Below, one piece after another: positions 24,881-33,776 of a stretch of DNA of 64,000 bases. The notes beneath the pieces are model-generated. The model saw only the letters and a list, made by a program, of their open reading frames with translations. It was not told the origin of the DNA and made no database searches. This DNA comes from DASXRA01 sp963737425 (GTDB lineage Bacteria; Actinomycetota; Actinomycetes; Mycobacteriales; Jatrophihabitantaceae). How positions within the stretch are numbered: position 1 is the stretch's first letter; the number at the start of each line of letters is the position of its first letter. Location of the stretch: the NCBI GenBank assembly GCA_963737425.1, contig CAVTSX010000009.1:248001-312000 (forward strand). Direction: 5' to 3'. A program made the translations under genes and the position numbers.

Positions 24881-25880
24881 CCTACATATCCGCTTGAGTG
24901 CAGTAGTCTCGGTGGATGGGATTGGCGGCGGGGCGGCCGCGGGGCGGCGTCGACTATCCGCGCACCTGTCAGGAGTTTCGGGACTGGTTCCCCGACGACG
25001 TGGCGTGTCTTCAGTACCTGGCGGGGCTGCGGTGGTCGGACGGGTTCGTGTGCCCGGTCTGCAGCGGTGATCGGTCGTGGCGCACGGCGAGGTCGCTGTG
25101 GATGTGCGCGCAGTGTGGGCGCAAGACCTCGGTGACCGCGGGCACGATCTTTCACCGCTCGCACACCCCGATCTCGACCTGGTTCGCCGCGGTGTGGTTC
25201 GTGACGTCGCAGAAGAACGGGGTCTCCGCGCTGGGCCTGCAGCAGGCGCTCGGGTTCGGCTCGTATGAGACCGCGTGGGCATGGCTGCACAAGCTGCGCC
25301 GGGCCATGGTCCGCCCCGAGCGCGACCTGCTCACCGGTGTCGTTGAACTGGACGAGACGTTCGTCGGCGGGCGCAGCGCCGGCAAGAAGGGCGGCAGCAC
25401 CGACAAGGCGCCCGTCATGGTTGCGGTCGAACGCCTCGAGTCCGGCCGGCTGGGGCGCGCCCGCTTCGGCGTCGCCGAGCACCCGGGCAGCGCGAAGCTG
25501 CTCGACTTCGCCTGCGCCACCGTGGCGCCCGGATCCCTCATCCGCACCGACGGCGCCCGCACGCTGCGACGCTTGGCCAGCCTCGGTTACCGCCACGACT
25601 ACGTCACCGGCCGCAACGCACCCGACCTCGACGAAGTGACGCCCGGCGTGCATTTGGTGGCCTCACTACTCAAACGCTGGATCGCCGGAACCCTGCAGCA
25701 CCACGTCAGCCGCGAGCAGCTGCCCTACTACCTCGACGAATACAGCTTCCGCTTCAACCGGCGCACCTCCCGCGCCCGCGGGATGCTCTTCTACCGGCTC
25801 CTGCAACAAGCCGTCCAGACGGACCCACACCCGCTCAACGAGCTGACCAAATCCCGACCGCACTCAAGCAGATATGCAGG
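24881..25880 (+). mobile_element. IS1595-family insertion sequence
   Basis: The element of about 1.0 kb is bounded by CCTACATATCCGCTTGAGTGC and, inverted, GCACTCAAGCAGATATGCAGG (25860-25880), which differ at two positions. It contains one transposase gene. The bases after its right end (ATGAATAA) do not match the octamer before the left end, so this copy alone shows no target duplication. Confidence 0.8.
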
Positions 25881-25884
25881 ATGA
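24916..25884 (+). CDS. IS1595 (ISXO2-like) transposase
   Basis: A 322-residue transposase. Residues 47-70 form a zinc ribbon (CPVCSGDRSW, then CAQCGRKT). An ISXO2-like DDE domain follows, with Asp in GVVELDETFVGG, a second Asp in LIRTDGARTL and a C-terminal acidic residue near YYLDEYSFRFNRR. It appears full length and unbroken. Its reading frame runs through the right inverted repeat and stops four bases beyond it, a feature seen in compact insertion sequences. Confidence 0.9.
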   Translation: MGLAAGRPRGGVDYPRTCQEFRDWFPDDVACLQYLAGLRWSDGFVCPVCSGDRSWRTARSLWMCAQCGRKTSVTAGTIFHRSHTPISTWFAAVWFVTSQKNGVSALGLQQALGFGSYETAWAWLHKLRRAMVRPERDLLTGVVELDETFVGGRSAGKKGGSTDKAPVMVAVERLESGRLGRARFGVAEHPGSAKLLDFACATVAPGSLIRTDGARTLRRLASLGYRHDYVTGRNAPDLDEVTPGVHLVASLLKRWIAGTLQHHVSREQLPYYLDEYSFRFNRRTSRARGMLFYRLLQQAVQTDPHPLNELTKSRPHSSRYAG

Positions 25885-25930
25885 ATAATCGAATGGGCGA
25901 TGAGCGAAGTGGTACCCAGCTGTGGCGGGT

Positions 25931-26674
25931 TCAGGCGATAAGCAGGCGAGCGCCAAGTTCTGCCGCCTCGAGATCGACGAGGTCGCGGTTGCGTTCGGCC
26001 CACCGACCTGAGGCGAGGTCATCACGGAGGCTGTGCACTGCCCTCTGCTCGGCGTCCGGCCCGACTCCGGCCCAGACCGATATTCCGCGACGGACATTCT
26101 CGTCCAGGTAGGCCTCGGGCCGGCGCCAGTAGGCCTCGAAGAAGCCATCAGCGCAGTCCCATGGGATGGGCACCGGTTCCATCCGGGCTCCGATCGCGCC
26201 GGCCAGCTCGGTCGGCGATGCCAAGACTCTGCAGCCTCTCAAGGCAGCGAACTCGGGCAGGTAGTCACGAGTCAGCCAGAACTGGCTGGGGTCACTGGTG
26301 TCGAACAGGAACACCACCACACGGCGAGCGACGCGCCGCATCTCGCGCAGGCCGGCGATCGGGTCCTGCCAGTGATGAACGGTGCACACAGCCATCGCGG
26401 CGTCGAAGGACTGGTCATCGAACGGCAGGTTCTCGGCTGATCCAGCCAGGCACGGCGCCGCGTCCGGGAGGCGCTGCGAACGCATGAGCGCCGACGGTTC
26501 CACCGCAAGGACGTGGCGGTCGGGGGGCTCGTAGGACCCGGTGCCCGCCCCGACGTTCAGGACCGTCCGGGCATCGCCGAGCGCAGCCCAGATCCGCGCA
26601 GCGATCCGCGGCTCGGTGCGCCGCGTCACGGTGTAAGTGGCTCCGATGGCGTCATACAACTGCGCGCCGGACAT
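25931..26674 (-). CDS. class I SAM-dependent methyltransferase, likely cargo of the mobile unit
   Basis: A 247-residue methyltransferase. Motif I reads VLNVGAGTGSYEP near residue 40. An acidic residue follows in VLAVEPSALM. FDAAMAVCTVHHWQDP is the motif IV region of Type-11 methyltransferases. It lies between the IS1595 element and an inverted IS end remnant. Proteins of this type occur as passengers in IS1595-group elements. The acceptor, whether a small molecule or an antibiotic target, cannot be told. There is no sign of decay. Confidence 0.82.
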   Translation of the reverse strand: MSGAQLYDAIGATYTVTRRTEPRIAARIWAALGDARTVLNVGAGTGSYEPPDRHVLAVEPSALMRSQRLPDAAPCLAGSAENLPFDDQSFDAAMAVCTVHHWQDPIAGLREMRRVARRVVVFLFDTSDPSQFWLTRDYLPEFAALRGCRVLASPTELAGAIGARMEPVPIPWDCADGFFEAYWRRPEAYLDENVRRGISVWAGVGPDAEQRAVHSLRDDLASGRWAERNRDLVDLEAAELGARLLIA

Positions 26675-26704
26675 CAGACTGCCTCTCTGACTGCTACCAC
26701 CGAA

Positions 26705-26791
26705 GCTCTCCGGCTAGGCACTCGGGTAGTCGACGGCACCCCGCCGCCAATCCCATCGACCGAGGCTACTGCACTCAAGCAGATATGCGGG
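26705..26791 (-). mobile_element. decayed left end of a second IS1595 copy, inverted
   Basis: Read on the minus strand from 26791, it repeats the inverted repeat, the spacer and the first codons of the transposase (ATGGGATTGGCGGCGGGG), then diverges after a 15-base loss and GTCGACTAC. The remainder of that copy is gone. Confidence 0.8.
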
Positions 26792-26949
26792 ACATGGGTA
26801 CGAGTCCATCGATGCTGAGCAAGCTGGCGCCACGCGATTTCCCCTACAGCATAAAGCGAAACCGGCAGCGGCATCCGCCGCCGCGGTCGCTGACGCTCGT
26901 GCTCACCAAGCCGTGCGAAGGGTCAGCGGCAGGATCGACAGCCCGACCG

Positions 26950-27456
26950 TCAGCCGAGTGCTTCGGCCGCGGCCTCGACGCGCAGTTGCTCCAACGTGTC
27001 GATCTGGGCCTGCGCCCGGCGCAGCAGCCCATCAAGCTCTGCCTTGTCCAGGCGGCCCTCGTCGTTCATCGCGCGCAGTGTGCGCCACGCGGCGGCCTTT
27101 CCCTCAACCCCGAGCCGCAGCAGTTCGAGCTCGATCAGCGTGCTGAGCGGAGATCGTCCGAGCAACCTGCCGTTGAGTTTGAGCCGGCCGATCTTCTCGC
27201 CCAACCACGTCGCCGCCGGCTTGTACTGGGTTATCGACACATCCAGCTCGCTCATGATCTTGCGCAACGTCTCGCGGTCCTCGGCGATCTCGACTTCGAT
27301 GCGCTTTATCGTGTCGTAGCTCGGCGTCTCGCGCTGCGCGCCGGCCAGCCGGCGAGCCAGCTCGACGCCGGCCGTCGCGCCGGCGAAGTGGTCATTGAGG
27401 TAAATGGCACGCAGCTTCAGATTGTCGGCGGAAGCCTGAGGCCCTTCAGTAGACAT
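26950..27456 (-). CDS. helical hypothetical protein
   Basis: A 168-residue protein, predicted by eye to be almost entirely alpha-helical. It begins LKLRAIYLNDHFAGATAGVE near residue 13 and continues with amphipathic helices rich in Leu, Glu and Arg. The pattern recalls a four-helix bundle of about 160 residues with a His and several Glu, somewhat like ferritin-fold proteins. No metal-site motif could be confirmed, so this is only a resemblance. It is divergent from the aldo/keto reductase, with 140 bases between the starts. Confidence 0.65.
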   Translation of the reverse strand: MSTEGPQASADNLKLRAIYLNDHFAGATAGVELARRLAGAQRETPSYDTIKRIEVEIAEDRETLRKIMSELDVSITQYKPAATWLGEKIGRLKLNGRLLGRSPLSTLIELELLRLGVEGKAAAWRTLRAMNDEGRLDKAELDGLLRRAQAQIDTLEQLRVEAAAEALG

Positions 27457-27596
27457 TGGCGATTCCGCCTTCGTCGATGCGGGTTCGCTGCGGATTCAGC
27501 GTCGATCTGACGGTAAGCGCGTTGCCACCGATGGGCAACACACGCGACGATCGGCCGCCTCGCCGGCACGTTCGGCCGGAGGTGCAGGATGGACGC

Positions 27597-28613
27597 ATGG
27601 ACTTTCGTTACCTCGGCAACTCTGGCCTGCAGATCTCCGAGATCACCTACGGCAACTGGCTTACCCACGGCTCGCAGATCGAGAACGACGTCGCGACGCA
27701 GTGCGTGCGGGCCGCCCTCGATTCCGGCATCACGACGTTCGATACCGCCGACGTGTACGCGAACGGCCGGGCGGAACAGGTACTCGGCGCGGCGCTGTCG
27801 GGCGAGCGCCGGGAGTCGCTCGAGGTATTCACCAAGATCTACTGGCCGGTCGACCCGAACCCCAAGGGTAAGAACATGACAGGCCTGTCGCGCAAGCACA
27901 TTCTCGAAGGCATCGACGCATCACTGCGACGTCTGCAGATGGACTATGTCGATCTCTATCAGGCACACCGTTACGACTCGTTCACCCCGCTCGAGGAGAC
28001 GATGCAGGCATTCGCTGATGTCGTCCGCGCCGGAAAGGCGCTCTACATCGGCGTCAGCGAGTGGACAGCCGAGCACATCAGCGAGGCGTACGCGCTGGCG
28101 CAACAACTAGGCATCTCCCTGGTGTCGAACCAGCCGCAATACTCCATGCTCTGGCGCATCATCGAAGGCGAGGTCGTGCCGACCTGCCGCGAACTCGGCA
28201 TCGGCCAGATCGTCTGGTCGCCGATCGCGCAGGGTGTGCTGAGCGGCAAGTACGCACCCGGCCAGGCCGCCCCTGACGGTTCGCGCGCGACCGACACGAA
28301 GGGCGGCGCGAACATGATCTCGCGGTGGATGACCGACGCCGTGCTCACCCGTGTGCAGACCCTGCGGCCCATCGCCGGCGATCTGGGGCTGTCCATGGCA
28401 CAGTTGGCCGTTGCGTGGGTACTGCAGAACTCCAATGTGTCGGCCGCGCTCGTCGGCGCGTCACGTCCAGAACAAGTGACCGAGAACGTCAAGGCCGCCG
28501 GCGTCACGATCCCGGCCGACGCGATGAAGCGCATCGACGAGATACTCGACGACGTCGTCACCCGTGACCCGGCGATGGTCGCGAAGTCGACGCCGAAGCG
28601 CCGGTCGATCTAG
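27597..28613 (+). CDS. aldo/keto reductase (Kv-beta-like group)
   Basis: A 338-residue NADPH-dependent reductase. The barrel begins MDFRYLGNSGLQISEITYG. The catalytic set is Asp in FDTADVYANG (Asp-Tyr pair), Lys in VFTKIYWP and His in YQAHRYDSF. The C-terminal VGASRPEQVTENVKA contributes the NADP(H) pocket. The length and the FDTADVYANGRAE segment fit the voltage-gated-channel-beta/L-glyceraldehyde phosphate reductase group. The stop TAG and the stop of the converging diguanylate cyclase share the same CTAG (28610-28613). Confidence 0.9.
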   Translation: MDFRYLGNSGLQISEITYGNWLTHGSQIENDVATQCVRAALDSGITTFDTADVYANGRAEQVLGAALSGERRESLEVFTKIYWPVDPNPKGKNMTGLSRKHILEGIDASLRRLQMDYVDLYQAHRYDSFTPLEETMQAFADVVRAGKALYIGVSEWTAEHISEAYALAQQLGISLVSNQPQYSMLWRIIEGEVVPTCRELGIGQIVWSPIAQGVLSGKYAPGQAAPDGSRATDTKGGANMISRWMTDAVLTRVQTLRPIAGDLGLSMAQLAVAWVLQNSNVSAALVGASRPEQVTENVKAAGVTIPADAMKRIDEILDDVVTRDPAMVAKSTPKRRSI

Positions 28614-30142
28614 GGCACTACACCCGCATCAACTGTGCTGGACTGCGAGAAGTCTCGCGTGGGCGCGATCGTCGTGCGGTCGCGTCCCTCTGCCTTGGCT
28701 TGGTACAGCGCTCGGTCGGCGCGCTCGATCAGTTCGTCGGACGTCTCGATGCCGTCCCACAAAGCCAGGCCGGCGGAGAACGTCTGGCCGAGCGGGCTCA
28801 CTGCGCGCACCCGATCCACGATCTCGCCCGCGAGCTCCGCCTCGGTCTCGGGCAGCAGCAAGATGAACTCTTCGCCGCCGTAGCGGGCGAGCAAGTCGCT
28901 CACCCGAATCTGCTCGAGCCAGGCGGCGCTGGCCGCCTTGAGCAGACGGTCCCCGGCCGGGTGCCCGTACTCGTCGTTGAATCGCTTGAAGTGGTCGAGG
29001 TCGAGCATGACGACACAAAGGCGCGTCCGGGCACGACGAGCACGCTCCATCGCGCGGGGCAACTCGAACGCCCACGCGCGCCGGTTGGGCAACCCGGTGA
29101 GGTCGTCGACCTGGCTGAGCTCCTTGAGCTGTTCGGTCTGCCGCTCGACCTCGCGCAGCAACTGAGCCATACGGGTAATGACCAGCACGAACAGGCTCAC
29201 CGACCCGACGGCGATGGCGATCCCGTCGTCGACATGGTTGCGGAAGACCTCGACGATGAGAATGCCCGGTGCGACCAGGGATGTTGTGGTCAGAACGGCG
29301 AGCATGGCCGGGCTCAGCCGTGACACACGTGGCCTGCCTTGCTCGGCGACGTCGCGGATGGACGGATGCAACGCAGCGACGCCGAACAAGCTGTATCCGG
29401 CCAGGAAGATCATCGAGAGCAACGCCGCAGCATGCGGCCCGGGCACCAGGCCGACCTGATTGATCGTCGCCCAGGACATGTCGCCGACGAGGAACAGGAT
29501 CACCGTCGCGGCAAGAAGACGGCAGGCCATGCCCCGTCCGGCGGAGCCGATCAACAGCCGCACAATCAGTGCGAGCACGACAATGTCGCCGATCGGATAT
29601 GCGACGACGACCAACTGACCGAGCGGCGACAGCAGGGGCGCGCCGAGCGAGGGCCGGATGATGAAGACCCATACGAGCAAGCCCAATCCGGTCGAGATCG
29701 TCATCGCGTCGACGAGGCTGGCCCACTCGTGCCGCGCCGAGCGCCGCACGATGAGAATCAGGCCGGCTACCAACGCTGGATACAGGCTCAGGTAAAGGAC
29801 GTCGACCAGAGATGGAGGATCCACGATTCGGCCGCCGCGGGTCAAAAACGCCTCGACTCCGATACCGGTCGAGTTGAGGAATACGCCGGCGGCGAACAGG
29901 TACCAGGCCGCAGCCGCGGGCGGGCGGTGCAGCCGGATCCCGACCACGACGGCCGCGGCGCCGGACCAGCCGACCGCGACCTGCCAGACGACAGGAAGCC
30001 AACCAGACTGCGGGTACAGGAAGAACGCGGCGACGACCACGGTCATCGCCGCGCCGTAGATCCTCCAGGCTCGACGCCTCATGCGAACGATATCGGCCGA
30101 TGCCCGGCCAGGCTGAGCGCTCCGGGCCCGGTGACGCATCAC
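28610..30142 (-). CDS. membrane-anchored diguanylate cyclase
   Basis: A 510-residue protein. Roughly ten hydrophobic stretches cover residues 31-330, resembling a MASE-like sensor. A short coiled linker (MAQLLREVERQTEQLKEL) leads into a GGDEF domain. The active site reads RYGGEEF, with an RVSD inhibitory I-site five residues before it, so the enzyme should make cyclic di-GMP and be feedback inhibited. The GTG start at 30142 is preferred because it has a weak GGTGGT site; an ATG at 30082 is possible. It is one of the few signalling enzymes here and is unlinked to any visible target. Confidence 0.88.
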   Translation of the reverse strand: MMRHRARSAQPGRASADIVRMRRRAWRIYGAAMTVVVAAFFLYPQSGWLPVVWQVAVGWSGAAAVVVGIRLHRPPAAAAWYLFAAGVFLNSTGIGVEAFLTRGGRIVDPPSLVDVLYLSLYPALVAGLILIVRRSARHEWASLVDAMTISTGLGLLVWVFIIRPSLGAPLLSPLGQLVVVAYPIGDIVVLALIVRLLIGSAGRGMACRLLAATVILFLVGDMSWATINQVGLVPGPHAAALLSMIFLAGYSLFGVAALHPSIRDVAEQGRPRVSRLSPAMLAVLTTTSLVAPGILIVEVFRNHVDDGIAIAVGSVSLFVLVITRMAQLLREVERQTEQLKELSQVDDLTGLPNRRAWAFELPRAMERARRARTRLCVVMLDLDHFKRFNDEYGHPAGDRLLKAASAAWLEQIRVSDLLARYGGEEFILLLPETEAELAGEIVDRVRAVSPLGQTFSAGLALWDGIETSDELIERADRALYQAKAEGRDRTTIAPTRDFSQSSTVDAGVVP

Positions 30143-30180
30143 ACCACCGCAGTGTTACGAGCGTCGGTCGATTCGACCGT

Positions 30181-30738
30181 TCAGTCCGCGTCTGCGCCGA
30201 GGCCGGCGAGGATGACCTTGATCGCTCGGCGGCGCGTTGATCGCGGCACCGGCTGTGCCGCCGACGCCTGCGACAAGCCGCGGATGAGGAAGTACAGGTC
30301 GTCGATCGACACATCCCGGCGCGCGGCACCCGCGGCTTGCGCCCGGCGCAGCACGACGCCCGCGGCCTTGCGAAGCGCGACCTGCGCCGCATGCACCGTC
30401 GGGGGAAACTCGCCCGTCTCGGTAAGGACCCCGGCCAGCGTGACCTTCGTCGAGCCGGAGTCGATCATCGTCGTGACGAGTTCACGCAGTGCAGCGCCCG
30501 CATCGTCGGCCGCGGCGAGCGCGGTCGCCTGCCGGGTCAATGCCTCGAAGTGCCGGGCGAGTGTCGCCTCGACCAGATCGACTTTGGTCGGGAAATGGCG
30601 AAACACCGTCGCGATACCGACATCGGCGCGGCGCGCGACCTCCTCGGTCGACGCCCCTGCGCCGCTCTCGCCGAATACAGCTTCTGCCGCAACAAGAATG
30701 CGCTCACGATTCGCGCGTGCATCTGCCCGCACTGACAC
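30181..30738 (-). CDS. TetR-family transcriptional regulator
   Basis: A 185-residue regulator with the TetR HTH in the first 50 residues (ERILVAAEAVFGESGAGAST, then VGIATVFRHFPTKVDLVEA). The GTG at 30738 follows GAGGGG. It is divergent from the NTF2-like protein with 78 bases between the starts. A direct repeat ACTCCGT separated by about 22 bases occurs in that gap. The family usually represses an adjacent gene until a ligand binds, so the NTF2-like gene is the probable target. Confidence 0.88.
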   Translation of the reverse strand: MSVRADARANRERILVAAEAVFGESGAGASTEEVARRADVGIATVFRHFPTKVDLVEATLARHFEALTRQATALAAADDAGAALRELVTTMIDSGSTKVTLAGVLTETGEFPPTVHAAQVALRKAAGVVLRRAQAAGAARRDVSIDDLYFLIRGLSQASAAQPVPRSTRRRAIKVILAGLGADAD

Positions 30739-30816
30739 CCCTCGCTCTAACCAGAGTGGCGACTCCGTATATGATTTCGAAGTCTGCACTCCGTTTCTGG
30801 CTTCTGGAGGTCCATC

Positions 30817-31278
30817 ATGCCGCACGTACCCACTCCTACCGAGGTCTTCCATGCACTAGCGGACGGCGTGCCGCGAATCGTGCTCGGAGACAGAGCCCAC
30901 GTCGACGCGGTCACCGCGCTCTACGCCGACAAGACCAACGTGGTCCACCCACTCTCGCCGTTCGACGCCGACCCGCTGCTGTCGCGCGACGATCTGCGAA
31001 GGCACTTCAGCCGAGCGCCGGGACCGGCCGACGGCGTAGAGCGATTCGAGGCCGTCGACCGCACCGTCCACGTCACCGCCGACCCGGAGGTCGTCGTCGG
31101 CGAGTTCCGATACGTCGGCAGCGTGAATGGACGCCCGTTCGACCTGCCGTGCATCTTCGTCCTGCGTGTGCGCGACGGCGAGATCGTCGAATCGCGCGAC
31201 TACGCCGACCACGTCGGGCTGGCCCGGGCGTTCGGACGGATCGCCGAGTTCGCGGCCGGCCTGACCGCCGACAGTTGA
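30817..31278 (+). CDS. NTF2/SnoaL-fold protein
   Basis: A 153-residue protein of the SnoaL-like (NTF2) superfamily, with a strong GGAGG site before the ATG. The early ADGVPRIVLGDRAHVDAVTALYAD gives the helical cap, and the ending ADHVGLARAFGRIAEF is the usual strand-helix close. Members can be small isomerases, hydrolases or ligand-binding proteins, so no reaction is assigned. It is controlled most likely by the divergent TetR protein. Confidence 0.8.
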   Translation: MPHVPTPTEVFHALADGVPRIVLGDRAHVDAVTALYADKTNVVHPLSPFDADPLLSRDDLRRHFSRAPGPADGVERFEAVDRTVHVTADPEVVVGEFRYVGSVNGRPFDLPCIFVLRVRDGEIVESRDYADHVGLARAFGRIAEFAAGLTADS

Positions 31279-31690
31279 TCATCGGAGGCCTTCGAGCTGG
31301 CGTGGATAGGAGTCCGCGCCGGCCGATGCTTGATCATCTCTGTCGAATCGGCGCTTAATGGCGGATCCAGCCGAGATGATCACGACCGGATTGGGCAGTC
31401 CGGGAGCGCCGCTTCCACGCCAGAACGCGATTGACGGCTGGAGCGTCCTGAGACATTGTCGGGGCGCTGCGATTGCGGTGATCAGCACACCTTCAACGAC
31501 CTCTGGTCACAACACGTAGTCTCGCAGGCGCAACGCACAATCTCCCTTCTGTACAGGCGAATCCGGACGTTCGAGCCACCGCGTTCCGCGGCCGGCTGGT
31601 GCCCACCGGCCAGCGGGTTGTGCGCACCGCCGGCGCAGAGGATGGTGGGCCGCGACCAGCAGTTCAAGCGCTGTTTATGGGGGTGGAAAC
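31279..31690. other. gene-free stretch with family A repeat
   Basis: 412 bases between two plus-strand genes. They hold the family A copy at 31330-31382. The rest shows no gene with a ribosome site and recognisable family. Confidence 0.6.
31330..31382. repeat. dispersed hairpin repeat, family A copy 3
   Basis: TTGATCATCTCTG at 31330-31342 pairs with CCGAGATGATCA at 31371-31382, with one mismatch in the stem. The core ATGGCGGATCC occurs in the loop and is shared with copy 4. Confidence 0.85.
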
Positions 31691-32014
31691 ATGTCGCGAT
31701 ATATGTTCATTGCGTCCTACGGCAGCGAAGGCGCAAAAGGTGTCCTTGCGAAGGGCGGCACGGCGAGGCGGGCAGCGCTCGAGAAGGCCGCCGCCGAAAT
31801 CGGCGGCCGGTTGGAGACCTTTGACTTCGCGTTCGGTGGCGACGACGTGTACACGATTGCCGAACTTCCGAGCAACAAGGCCGCTGCCGCGCTTGCGCTG
31901 ACGGTCAAAGCCGACGGCCGCACCCAGGTGAAGACGATCGTGCTGCTGTCGCCGGACGAAGTCGACGCAGCCGCACAGCAGACCGTGTCGTACGCGGGTC
32001 CAGGCAGCACCTGA
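31691..32014 (+). CDS. GYD-domain protein
   Basis: A 107-residue protein of the GYD family. It begins MSRYMFIASYGSEGAKG, and the FGGDDVYTIAELP segment gives the family its name (here GDD). GGGGGTGG upstream supports the start. The fold is a small ferredoxin-like dimer, and the role is unknown. It stands alone with a repeat-bearing gap before it. Confidence 0.8.
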   Translation: MSRYMFIASYGSEGAKGVLAKGGTARRAALEKAAAEIGGRLETFDFAFGGDDVYTIAELPSNKAAAALALTVKADGRTQVKTIVLLSPDEVDAAAQQTVSYAGPGST

Positions 32015-32093
32015 CACGAACGGCCCGAGCCGCTGCCGTAGGCCGCTTTGCGCCTGTGTTCCGGCTCGATCGCCGACCGGGAGACGCGGCGGA

Positions 32094-32711
32094 TCAGGCG
32101 GCGACGAACCGGGTGCTGGGTGCGCCGGTCAATCGGTGGCCCGGCACCTTCCGGCCGCAGAGCACCAGGGCGAGATCCTGCGCATTGCCGGACACCGTCG
32201 CGCCCGAACCGAACGACCAGTCAATGTCATCGGCGCACAGCCTGATGCCGTCCAGGTCGATGCCGAAGTGCTTCAGGCTGGACCGCCCCGTGATCGTCTC
32301 CAGCACCGGCCGCAGCCGATCCTCTGGCAAGTAGCCGTCGACGTTCAGGGGCACGGTGATGTCCAGGCCATGAATGACGTCATGGGTCAGCGCAGCCGCC
32401 AACCCGCCACCCGGTGGCTTCCACTCATACCACTCGTTGTCGATCAACCCCGCGAGCAATTCGCCCGCCGGCGCCTGTGCGTCTCGCCGGGCGCAGCGAT
32501 CGGCCATCCGGTTGAAGTTCCCGCGCGCCTTCGCGATCTCCATCGCGAACCGTACGGTGGAGTATCGAAACGGCATCGTGATGTGCGCGACCACTTCGCG
32601 CACCCGCCAGCCCGAGCACAGTGTCGGCGCATCCCACGACGAAGCCGGCAACTCGCCGAGCACATCGGCCAGCTCACGTCGTTGCGCCGCGATCGCCTCA
32701 CGAATGTCCAT
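32094..32711 (-). CDS. mycothiol-isomerase-like (TIGR03083-type) protein
   Basis: A 205-residue DinB-fold protein. The pattern APTLCSGWRVREVVAHIT near residue 30 and THDVIHGLDI near 115 carry the family His residues. The ATG at 32711 is four bases beyond the stop of the SRPBCC gene, and a longer GTG start at 32732 would overlap that gene. It is last in the ArsR-SRPBCC-isomerase operon, a combination frequent in actinomycetes and usually unassigned. Confidence 0.82.
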   Translation of the reverse strand: MDIREAIAAQRRELADVLGELPASSWDAPTLCSGWRVREVVAHITMPFRYSTVRFAMEIAKARGNFNRMADRCARRDAQAPAGELLAGLIDNEWYEWKPPGGGLAAALTHDVIHGLDITVPLNVDGYLPEDRLRPVLETITGRSSLKHFGIDLDGIRLCADDIDWSFGSGATVSGNAQDLALVLCGRKVPGHRLTGAPSTRFVAA

Positions 32712-32715
32712 CGGA

Positions 32716-33174
32716 CTACCGCCCTGTCTCACGAGGGAAAGTCGCCAGGTACGCGGCGAAGCGGTCGAGCGACGTCAGGAAACCGGCTTGCGCCTCAGGG
32801 CTGCGATACATCTCTGGGACGTTGGTCTGGCGGATGTGAACCTCGGTGCGCTCGCCACCGAGATCGGCGAACGTCGCGGCCACGGTCATGCCGCTGTGAC
32901 TCTCGGTCCAGACGAGCCGTTCGGGCTCGGTGACTTCGACATAGACGGCGCGGGTCGGGTACTGGCTGCCATCGGCATCGTTGACCATGACAGTCTCGAA
33001 GACGCCTCCCGGACGGGCGTCGACCTTGATGTTCTCGAGCGGCGCACTCACGCCTGTCGGTCCCCAGAAATGGGTCAGGTGCTCCGGTTCGGTCAGGCAG
33101 CGAAACACCAACTCTCGCGGAGCGTCGAACACCCGGGTGAAACTCAGTTCGCCCAATGCAGTCGCGTCGTTCAT
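32716..33174 (-). CDS. SRPBCC/AHSA1-family protein
   Basis: A 152-residue START-like (AHSA1) protein. It begins ELSFTRVFDAPRELVFRCLT and has EHLTHFWGPTGV. Such proteins bind hydrophobic ligands, and many are encoded next to ArsR regulators as here. The ATG overlaps the ArsR stop by four bases. No enzyme activity is implied. Confidence 0.87.
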   Translation of the reverse strand: MNDATALGELSFTRVFDAPRELVFRCLTEPEHLTHFWGPTGVSAPLENIKVDARPGGVFETVMVNDADGSQYPTRAVYVEVTEPERLVWTESHSGMTVAATFADLGGERTEVHIRQTNVPEMYRSPEAQAGFLTSLDRFAAYLATFPRETGR

Positions 33175-33536
33175 TCCGATTTTCCTTTCCGTTTCGGATG
33201 GTCTGCCGATTGGATCTCGCGCAGGTGCTGATCGAGCTTGTCGAACCGCTGCATCCAGACCCGCCGGCTCTCTTCGATCCACTTCATCGCCTCGTCGAGC
33301 GCCTCTCGCTCGAGGCGACACGGCCGGAACGTTGCGCGGCGACTGCGCGAGATCAGCCCACAGGATTCGAGCACCTTGAGGTGCTTGGAGATGCCCGGAA
33401 GGCTGATGTCGAACGGCGCTGCCAACTCGTTCACCGTGGCCTCGCCGCGCGCTAGTCGCGACACAATTGCTCGACGCGTGGGGTCTGCCAGCGCGGCGAA
33501 CGTGGCGTCGAGTCGCTGCTCGGAAACGACGGTCAT
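33171..33536 (-). CDS. ArsR/SmtB-family transcriptional regulator
   Basis: A 121-residue winged-helix regulator. It has LADPTRRAIVSRLARGEATV at the first helices and SLPGISKHLKVLESCGLIS as the recognition helix. No metal-binding cysteine pair is visible, so it belongs to the non-metal group that accompanies SRPBCC proteins. It is first in a three-gene operon with overlapping stops and starts, and it probably represses that operon. Confidence 0.88.
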   Translation of the reverse strand: MTVVSEQRLDATFAALADPTRRAIVSRLARGEATVNELAAPFDISLPGISKHLKVLESCGLISRSRRATFRPCRLEREALDEAMKWIEESRRVWMQRFDKLDQHLREIQSADHPKRKGKSE

Positions 33537-33776
33537 GCCGAGCGCCAGCCGGTCACTTGGTCAGTTGCGGTCATGCCGGTAGTTCACCACATAGCTAATT
33601 AACCGTCAAGCAAAATATGCTGCCAAATCGAAAGACCCGCCGCTGGAAGAACTCGCGAATCGCGTCGACATCTCGCTGCGGACTGGATCTTTCTGCAACC
33701 CGGGCGCCGGCGAGGTCGAGGTCGCACATCACCGGAATGCGGAACAGCTGCGCAGTGGTTCGGCCGCGCCGAGCCG

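Larger units (their letters stand above)
24881..26791. mobile_element. possible composite of an IS1595-type element, methyltransferase cargo and inverted left-end remnant
   Basis: The left end CCTACATATCCGCTTGAGTGC (24881-24901) recurs inverted at 26771-26791 with three mismatches. Flanking octamers ACATCTGT (24873-24880) and ACATGGGT (26792-26799) agree at six of eight positions, as a decayed 8-bp target duplication would. Inside are a full insertion sequence and a methyltransferase gene. IS1595-group elements are known to carry passenger genes, including methyltransferases. Confidence 0.5.
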
